Positions 54,352 to 61,012 of a DNA stretch of 64,000 bases are shown in pieces. Position 1 is the first letter of the stretch. Each line of letters starts with the position of its first letter. The position numbers and the translations under genes were made by a program. Source of the DNA: Flavobacteriales bacterium (GTDB lineage: Bacteria > Bacteroidota > Bacteroidia > Flavobacteriales_F > PHOS-HE28); the NCBI GenBank assembly GCA_016710685.1, contig JADJVC010000014.1, positions 1 to 64,000 on the forward strand, read 5' to 3'. The notes below the pieces were generated by a model, which worked only from the letters and a program-made list of their open reading frames with translations, did no database searches and was not told the DNA's origin.

Positions 54352-54905
54352 TGGCCGTGACCACCACCAAGAAATGGTATGTGCTCCGGGCCATCAGCGG
54401 CAAGGAGAAGAAGGTGAAGGAGCTGATCGAAAACGAGATGCGCCGTTCCAACATGGGGCAGCACATCGCGCAGGTGCTCATTCCCATGGAAAAATTCTAC
54501 CAGATCCGTGACGGTAAGAAGGTGAGCAAAGAGCGCAACTTCTTCCCCGGATACGTACTGTTGGAAGCCGACCTTACCGGGGAGATCGCCCACTCGCTGA
54601 AGCAGATGACCAACGTTATCGGCTTCCTGGGTGCGGAGAAAGGGGGAGACCCCGTTCCCTTGCGCCAAAGCGAAGTGAACCGCATTCTCGGCACAGTGGA
54701 CGAATTGGCCGAAACCGACGAAAGCCCCTTTAACCCCTACCATGTGGGTGAAGGCGTGAAGGTGATCGACGGACCATTCAACGGGTTCAATGGCACCATT
54801 GAAGAGATCAACGAAGAAAAGAAGAAGCTGAAAGTGATGGTGAAGATCTTCGGAAGAAGGACGCCGCTGGAACTGAGCTTCATGCAAGTAGAAAAGGAAG
54901 TGTAA
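54351..54905 (+). CDS. nusG: Transcription termination/antitermination factor NusG
   Basis: 184 residues. The NGN domain reads KKWYVLRAISGKEKKVKELIE ... FFPGYVLLEADLTGE, then NVIGFLGA. The C-terminal KOW domain reads GEGVKVIDGPFNGFNGTIEEINEEKKKLKVMVKIFGRRTPLEL. It joins RNA polymerase to the ribosome and Rho. The start is ATG 54351; upstream codons overlap secE. It is followed immediately by a palindromic repeat. Confidence 0.97.
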   Translation: MAVTTTKKWYVLRAISGKEKKVKELIENEMRRSNMGQHIAQVLIPMEKFYQIRDGKKVSKERNFFPGYVLLEADLTGEIAHSLKQMTNVIGFLGAEKGGDPVPLRQSEVNRILGTVDELAETDESPFNPYHVGEGVKVIDGPFNGFNGTIEEINEEKKKLKVMVKIFGRRTPLELSFMQVEKEV

Positions 54906-54939
54906 GGGCGCGAGATCTCGCGCCCCAACCAAAGAAAAA
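54904..54939. repeat. Intergenic palindromic element, copy 1 (nusG-rplK)
   Basis: GGGCGCGAGATCTCGCGCCC is a perfect 20-bp palindrome at 54906-54925, directly after the nusG stop. It is followed by CCAACCAAAGAAAA, and the whole unit recurs before rplJ (56185-56220). Confidence 0.88.
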
Positions 54940-54993
54940 ACCAGTCCAAGTCCGCCGAAGGGCGAACGTTAACCAGGACACAACAACCAACCA

Positions 54994-55437
54994 ATGGCAA
55001 AGGAGATAACGGGGCTTGTAAAGCTCCAAGTGAAAGGCGGGGCCGCGAACCCCGCACCGCCGATCGGCCCCGCACTGGGCGCCAAGGGCGTGAACATCAT
55101 GGAGTTCTGCAAGCAGTTCAACGGACGCACGCAGGACAAGGCCGGCAAAGTGCTGCCCGTGGTGATCACCGTGTACGCGGACAAGAGCTTCGACTTCATC
55201 ATCAAGACCCCGCCAGCTGCGGTGCAATTGATGGACCACGCCAAGGCCAAGAAAGGCAGCGGCGTGCCACAGACCACCAAGGTGGGCAGCGTTACCTGGG
55301 ACCAGGTGAAGCTGATCGCTGAGGACAAAATGGCCGACCTCAACTGCTTCAACGTGAACAGCGCCATGAGCATGGTAGCAGGCACGGCCCGTTCCATGGG
55401 CATCACTATTTCCGGCGAAAGCCCACTTAGCAAATAA
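54994..55437 (+). CDS. rplK: 50S ribosomal protein uL11
   Basis: 147 residues, beginning MAKEITGLVKLQVKGGAANPAPPIGPALG with the N-terminal proline-rich GTPase-centre loop. The C-terminal rRNA-binding domain includes GSVTWDQVKLIAEDKMADLN and MVAGTARSMGI. It forms the stalk base with 23S rRNA helices 43-44. It sits between nusG and rplA (8-base gap). Confidence 0.98.
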   Translation: MAKEITGLVKLQVKGGAANPAPPIGPALGAKGVNIMEFCKQFNGRTQDKAGKVLPVVITVYADKSFDFIIKTPPAAVQLMDHAKAKKGSGVPQTTKVGSVTWDQVKLIAEDKMADLNCFNVNSAMSMVAGTARSMGITISGESPLSK

Positions 55438-55445
55438 CCGGAACC

Positions 55446-56138
55446 ATGGCACAATTGACCAAAAAGAGAAAGGCCGCTGAGGCCAAGATCGACAACACCA
55501 AGGTTTACGGATTGTTGGAAGCTGCCGAGCTGGTAAAGCAGGTGAGCAGCACCAAGTTCGATGCCACGGTGGACATCGCCGTACGCTTAGGCGTGGACCC
55601 CAAGAAGAGCACCGAAATGGTGCGTGGCACCGTGAGCCTGCCCCATGGCACCGGTCGCACCGTGCGCGTGCTGGTATTGGCCGACCCCGCCAAGTGCGAG
55701 GAAGCCATCGCCGCCGGTGCCGACATGGCCGGATTGGACGAATACGTTGACAAGATCAAGAACGGCTGGACGGATGTGGATGTGATCATCTGCACCCCGA
55801 ACGTGATGGCTAAAGTAGGTGCATTGGGCCGTATCCTCGGTCCACGCGGCTTGATGCCGAACCCCAAGACCGGTACCGTTACCATGGACGTGGCCAAGGC
55901 CACCCAGGAGGTAAAGGCCGGTAAGATCGACTTCAAGGTGGACAAGGCCGGTATCATCCACGCGGTGATCGGCAAATCCTCCTTCAACGCCGAGAAGTTG
56001 AGCGAGAACGCCAACGAACTGTTGCAGACCCTGATGAAGCTGAAGCCTACAACGGCGAAGGGCACTTACGTCCTCAGCATTTTCATGAGCAGCACCATGG
56101 GTCCCGGCATCAAAGTAGACACCCGCGTAATGGGATAA
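55446..56138 (+). CDS. rplA: 50S ribosomal protein uL1
   Basis: 230 residues, with VDIAVRLGVDPKKSTEMVRGTVSLPHGTGRTVRVLV and the signature GRILGPRGLMPNPKTGTVT. It forms the mobile L1 stalk. In other bacteria it represses its own operon by binding the rplK leader; I could not identify such a site here. Confidence 0.98.
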   Translation: MAQLTKKRKAAEAKIDNTKVYGLLEAAELVKQVSSTKFDATVDIAVRLGVDPKKSTEMVRGTVSLPHGTGRTVRVLVLADPAKCEEAIAAGADMAGLDEYVDKIKNGWTDVDVIICTPNVMAKVGALGRILGPRGLMPNPKTGTVTMDVAKATQEVKAGKIDFKVDKAGIIHAVIGKSSFNAEKLSENANELLQTLMKLKPTTAKGTYVLSIFMSSTMGPGIKVDTRVMG

Positions 56139-56184
56139 GATCGTACGGGCGCGAACCATCGCGACCTCACGATCCCAACCACGC

Positions 56185-56220
56185 AAGGGCGCGAGATCTA
56201 ACGCCCCAACCAAAGAAAAG
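56185..56220. repeat. Intergenic palindromic element, copy 2 (rplA-rplJ)
   Basis: A near-duplicate of the element at 54904-54939: AAGGGCGCGAGATCT, then AACGCCCCAACCAAAGAAAA, with one palindrome arm partly altered. A third degenerate relative starts at about 56147. The rplJ ATG follows 4 bases later. Confidence 0.85.
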
Positions 56221-56223
56221 AAA

Positions 56224-56757
56224 ATGGCAACCCGCATCGAAAAAGACCAAGCCATCGCCGAGCTTACCGGCGAGATCCAGAACACCGGCGTGCTGTACCT
56301 TACAGACGCCAGCAGCATGGATGCCGAGAGCACCAGCAACCTCCGTCGTGCCTGCCACAATGGTGGTATCCGCATGAAGGTGGTGAAAAACTCCCTCCTC
56401 CGCAAAGCGATGGAGCGTGTGGAAGGAAAGGACTACAGCGAACTGTACCCCACCATTGTTGGCCAAACGGCCGTCCTCTTCGCCGAGAAAGGCAATGCAC
56501 CCGCCAAGTTGATCAAAGACTTCCGCAAGAAAAAGGGCACCCGCCCCGTCTTGAAGAGCGCTTGGATCGATGAAGCGGTGTTCGTAGGAGATGATCAACT
56601 GGTGATGTTGAGCGAGCTGAAGGGCCGCGAAGAACTCATCGGCGAGATCATCGGCCTGCTCCAGAGCCCTATGAAGAACGTCATCAGCGCCCTGCAGGGC
56701 AGCGGCGGGCACAAGATCGCCGGCCTGGTGAAAGCATTACAAGACAAAGCCGCCTAG
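56224..56757 (+). CDS. rplJ: 50S ribosomal protein uL10
   Basis: 177 residues. The N-terminal rRNA-binding part contains GVLYLTDASSMDAESTSNLRR, then MKVVKNSLLRKAME; the C-terminal helix that carries L7/L12 dimers ends ISALQGSGGHKIAGLVKALQDKAA. It anchors the stalk. The leader in front contains the palindromic repeat rather than an obvious L10-binding kink-turn. Confidence 0.97.
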   Translation: MATRIEKDQAIAELTGEIQNTGVLYLTDASSMDAESTSNLRRACHNGGIRMKVVKNSLLRKAMERVEGKDYSELYPTIVGQTAVLFAEKGNAPAKLIKDFRKKKGTRPVLKSAWIDEAVFVGDDQLVMLSELKGREELIGEIIGLLQSPMKNVISALQGSGGHKIAGLVKALQDKAA

Positions 56758-56858
56758 CGGCGGGGCACTTTGGGCGGTGCATGCAACGCTCGTCCAGCGC
56801 CCCAATAACGCGTTACGCACAGACAGCTTCCCACTAACCGTAAGTAACAAACCAAACA

Positions 56859-57236
56859 ATGGCAGACATCAAGAACATCGGCGACCAACTCGTTGGCCTC
56901 ACCGTGAAAGAGGTGAACGAGCTCGCTCAGTACCTCAAGGACGAATACAAGATCGAACCGGCCGCGGCCGCTGTAGCGATCGCTGGCCCCGCAGCAGGCG
57001 GTGGCGGAGACGCAGCCGAAGCCAAGACGAGCTTCGACGTGATCCTCAAGTCCGGTGGACAGAGCAAACTCGCCGTGGTGAAACTGGTGAAAGAACTCAC
57101 CGGCCTCGGACTGAAAGAGGCTAAGGACCTCGTTGACGGTGCTCCAAAGCCCGTGAAGGAAGGTGTGTCCAAAGAGGACGCAGAGAACTTGAAGCAGCAG
57201 TTGACCGAAGCAGGCGCTGAAGTTGAAGTTAAGTGA
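56859..57236 (+). CDS. rplL: 50S ribosomal protein bL12 (L7/L12)
   Basis: 125 residues: an N-terminal dimerisation domain (IKNIGDQLVGLTVKEVNELAQYLKDEY), an Ala/Gly hinge (AAAAVAIAGPAAGGGGDAAEA) and a C-terminal factor-binding domain (KLAVVKLVKELTGLGLKEAKDLVDGAPKPVKEG). It recruits translation GTPases. A stable hairpin follows before rpoB. Confidence 0.98.
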   Translation: MADIKNIGDQLVGLTVKEVNELAQYLKDEYKIEPAAAAVAIAGPAAGGGGDAAEAKTSFDVILKSGGQSKLAVVKLVKELTGLGLKEAKDLVDGAPKPVKEGVSKEDAENLKQQLTEAGAEVEVK

Positions 57237-57263
57237 TCTTCCCCTTTCGTAAGACCGTGATGG

Positions 57264-57295
57264 CCGGGCGCTCCGCATACAGCGGATGCGCCCGG
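57264..57295 (+). promoter_or_regulatory. Strong hairpin between rplL and rpoB
   Basis: A 13-bp stem with one bulge (CCGGGCGC-TCCGC 57264-57276 against GCGGA-T-GCGCCCGG 57282-57295) and a 5-base loop. It lacks a T run, so it is more likely an attenuator or RNA-processing site than a terminator. An attenuator and RNase III site are known at this spot in E. coli. Confidence 0.5.
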
Positions 57296-57411
57296 ACCTT
57301 CAGGGTTTTGCCGCTTTGCTCCGTGGGGTAGTCCCACAAGCCCGTTGTACCGAGGGCAGTTTTCAGGTACCAGTAGGTCGTAGGCTTCCCATAATCCCCA
57401 GCACTCCCACA

Positions 57412-60400
57412 ATGGCCCAGGCGAAGACCACCCCGCGCAGCAATCCGCGCATCAGTTTCGGCTCCACTTTTCTCCCAGCCGACTACCCCGATTTCCTCGA
57501 CATCCAACTGAAGAGCTTTGAGGAGTTCTTCCAGATCGAGACCCTGCCCGAAAATCGCGAAAGCGAGGGCTTGTACCGGGTGTTCATGGAGAACTTCCCG
57601 ATCACCGACACGCGCAACCAGTTCGTGCTCGAGTTCCTCGATTACTTCATCGACCCACCGCGCTACAGCATCGACGAGTGCATTGAGCGCGGCCTTACCT
57701 ACAGCGTGCCGCTGAAGGCCAAGTTGAAGTTGTATTGCACCGACCCGGAGCACGAGGACTTCGAGACCATCGTACAGGACGTGTACTTGGGGCAGATCCC
57801 CTACATGACGCCGAAGGGCTCCTTCGTGGTGAACGGCGCCGAGCGCGTTATCGTGAGCCAGCTGCACCGCAGCCCCGGCGTGTTCTTCGGCCAAAGCCGC
57901 CACGCCAACGGCACCAAGCTCTACAGCGCCCGCGTAATCCCGTTCAAGGGCAGCTGGATCGAGTTCGCCACCGACATCAATGGTGTGATGTATGCTTACA
58001 TCGACCGTAAAAAGAAATTGCCCGTAACCACCCTGCTGCGTGCCATCGGTTTCGAGAGCGACAAGCAGATCCTGGAGATCTTCGGCCTGGCCGACGAGAT
58101 CAAAGTGACCAAGGCCGCCTTGAAGGAGGCCGTGGGCCGCAAGCTCGCCGCCCGCGTGCTGAAGAGCTGGGTGGAGGACTTCGTGGACGAAGACACCGGC
58201 GAAGTGGTGTCCATCGAGCGTAATGAAGTGCTGATCGACCGCGAGACCATCCTGGAAGAGCAGCACGTGGAGGAGATCATGGAGAGCGGTGCCAAGACCA
58301 TCATCCTGCACAAGCAGGGGGTGAACGCCGCCGACTACGCCCTGATCTACAACACCCTGCAGAAAGACACGTCCAACAGCGAAAAAGAAGCCGTGGAAGT
58401 GATCTACCGCCAGTTGCGCAACGCCGAACCACCGGATCTGGAGACCGCACGCAGCGTGATCGACAAGCTGTTCTTCAGCGAGCAGCGTTATGACCTCGGT
58501 GAAGTGGGCCGCTACCGCATCAACAAAAAACTGGGCTTGGAAAGCGAGCTCAGCGTGCGTGTGCTCACCAAGGAGGACATCATCGCCATCATCCGTTACC
58601 TCATCGAGCTCGTGAACTCGAAGGCCGACGTTGACGACATCGACCACTTGAGCAACCGTCGCGTCCGCACCGTGGGCGAGCAGTTGTTCAGCCAGTTCGG
58701 CGTAGGCCTGGCCCGTATGGCCCGCACCATCCGCGAGCGCATGAACGTGCGGGACAACGAGGTGTTCACGCCTACGGACCTTATCAATGCAAAGACCCTG
58801 AGCTCCGTGATCAACTCGTTCTTCGGAACGAACCAGTTGAGCCAGTTCATGGACCAGACCAATCCGCTTGCGGAGATCACCCACAAGCGCCGCCTCTCGG
58901 CACTCGGGCCAGGAGGTCTCAGCCGCGAACGCGCAGGCTTCGAGGTACGCGACGTACACTACACGCACTATGGCCGCCTCTGCACCATTGAAACGCCGGA
59001 AGGACCGAACATCGGTTTGATCAGCTCGCTCTGCGTGTACAGCAAGATCAACAGCCTCGGCTTCATCGAAACGCCCTACCGCGAAGTCAAGGAGGGCAAA
59101 GTCGACCTTAAGGGAGCGCCCATCTACCTCAGCGCTGAGGAGGAGGACATGAAGATGATCGCGCAGGCCAACGCACAAGTTGCGGAGACCGGCGAATTCA
59201 CCGGAAAGCGCGTGAAAGCCCGCCAGATGGGCGACTTCCCCGTGGTGGAACCCAAGGAACTGGAGCTGATGGACGTGGCCCCGAACCAGATCGCATCCAT
59301 CGCGGCCAGCTTGATCCCCTTCTTGGAGCACAACGACGCCAACCGCGCGCTGATGGGCTCCAACATGATGCGCCAAGCCGTACCGTTGCTTCGCCCGGAG
59401 GCTCCCATCGTGGGCACCGGACTGGAGGCACTCGTAGCGCATGACAGCCGCGTGCTGCTTGCTGCGGAGGGCGACGGCACCGTACGCTATGCGGACAGTG
59501 AAAAGATCGTGATCGAATACAAGCGCTCCGACGATGAGCGTACTGTGAGCTTCGAGGGTGATGAGAAGGAGTACAAGCTCACCAAGTTCATGAAGACGAA
59601 CCAGAGCACGTGCATGAACCTGCGTCCCACCGTCCGCAAGGGCGACAAGGTGACCAAGGGTCAGTCGCTGTGCGAAGGGTATTCCACGGAAGACGGTGAG
59701 CTGGCCATTGGCCGCAACTTGGTGGTGGCCTTCATGCCTTGGAAGGGTTACAACTTCGAGGATGCCATCGTGATCGGTGAGCGCGTTGCCCGCGAGGACA
59801 TGTTCACCTCCATCCACATCGACGAGTACGTGATGGAAGTGCGCGACACCAAGCGCGGACAAGAAGAACTCACGGCAGACATTCCGAACGTGAGCGAAGA
59901 AGCCACCAAGGACCTCGATGAGAACGGATTGATCCGCATCGGAGCTGAAGTGAAGGAAGGTGACATCCTCATCGGCAAGATCACGCCGAAGGGTGAAACC
60001 GACCCAAGCCCGGAGGAGAAACTGCTGCGTGCCATCTTCGGCGACAAGGCCGGTGACGTGAAGGACGCTTCCATGAAAGCTCCGCCAAGTACCAAGGGCG
60101 TAGTGATCAACAAGAAACTCTTCGCCCAAAGACCAACGAACTGGTTCGCCAGCTCATCCACAACTACACCATCCGCCACAGCGATATCAGCGGTACTTTC
60201 AAGCGCAAGAACTTCCAGGTGAGCGTGGGCGACGAACTGCCCGCAGGCATCATGAAGCTCGCCAAGGTGTACCTCGCCAACAAGCGCAAGCTGACGGTGG
60301 GGGACAAGATGGCCGGTCGCCACGGCAACAAAGGCATTGTGAGCCGCATCGTGCGCGATGCCGACATGCCCTACTTGGCAGACGGCACTCCGGTGGATAT

Positions 60401-61007
60401 CGTGCTGAACCCCTTGGGCGTGCCTTCCCGCATGAACCTGGGCCAGATCTATGAGACCGTGCTCGGTTGGGCCGGCCTGAAGCTGGACCGCAAATATGCC
60501 ACGCCGATCTTCGACGGTGCCACCATCGACGAGATCAACAAGGAGACCGACGAGGCCGGCATTCCCCGCTTCGGCAAAGCCTATCTGTACGACGGCGGCA
60601 CGGGCGAGCGCTTTGACCAGCCCGCAACTGTTGGTGTGATCTACATGCTGAAACTCGCCCACATGGTGGACGATAAGATGCACGCGCGTTCCATCGGGCC
60701 ATACAGCCTCATTACCCAGCAGCCGTTGGGTGGTAAGGCCCAGTTCGGTGGCCAGCGCTTCGGTGAAATGGAAGTGTGGGCGTTGGAGGCCTTCGGTGCC
60801 GCCAACATCCTGCAAGAGATCCTCACCGTGAAGAGCGATGACGTTACAGGCCGTGCCAAGGCTTACGAAGCCATTGTGAAAGGCGATCCGATGCCGATCC
60901 CCGGCATCCCCGAATCATTCAACGTTCTCCTGCACGAACTCCGCGGCCTCACTTTGGAGGTGTCGCTGGAGAACCAGGATGATATCATCAACAAGTCCAA
61001 TTCCTGA
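57412..61007 (+). CDS. rpoB: RNA polymerase beta subunit (frame break and about 70 residues missing)
   Basis: About 1,198 residues as given; relatives in this phylum have about 1,270. Conserved landmarks are intact: the N-terminal SFEEFFQIETLPENRES; the rifampicin region FFGTNQLSQFMDQTNPLAEITHKRRLSALGPGGLSRERAGFEVRDVH; the active-centre WKGYNFEDAI; VGDKMAGRHGNKGIVSRIV; and the C-terminal LGGKAQFGGQRFGEMEVWALEA. At 60121-60129 the text jumps from NKKLFA directly to KTNELVRQLIHNYTIRHSD in another frame. The linker normally between these is absent. Loss plus frameshift in an essential gene points to an assembly or consensus error. The start ATG 57412 gives MAQAKTTPRSNPRISFGS. rpoC starts 5 bases after the stop. 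Confidence 0.95.
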
Positions 61008-61012
61008 GCACC

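Noticed and set aside
57229..60129. 966-codon open frame antisense to rpoB
   Set aside because: It is open only because of the codon bias of rpoB in GC-rich DNA; no protein family is recognisable. Only its last 60 codons, outside rpoB, are kept as a weak finding.
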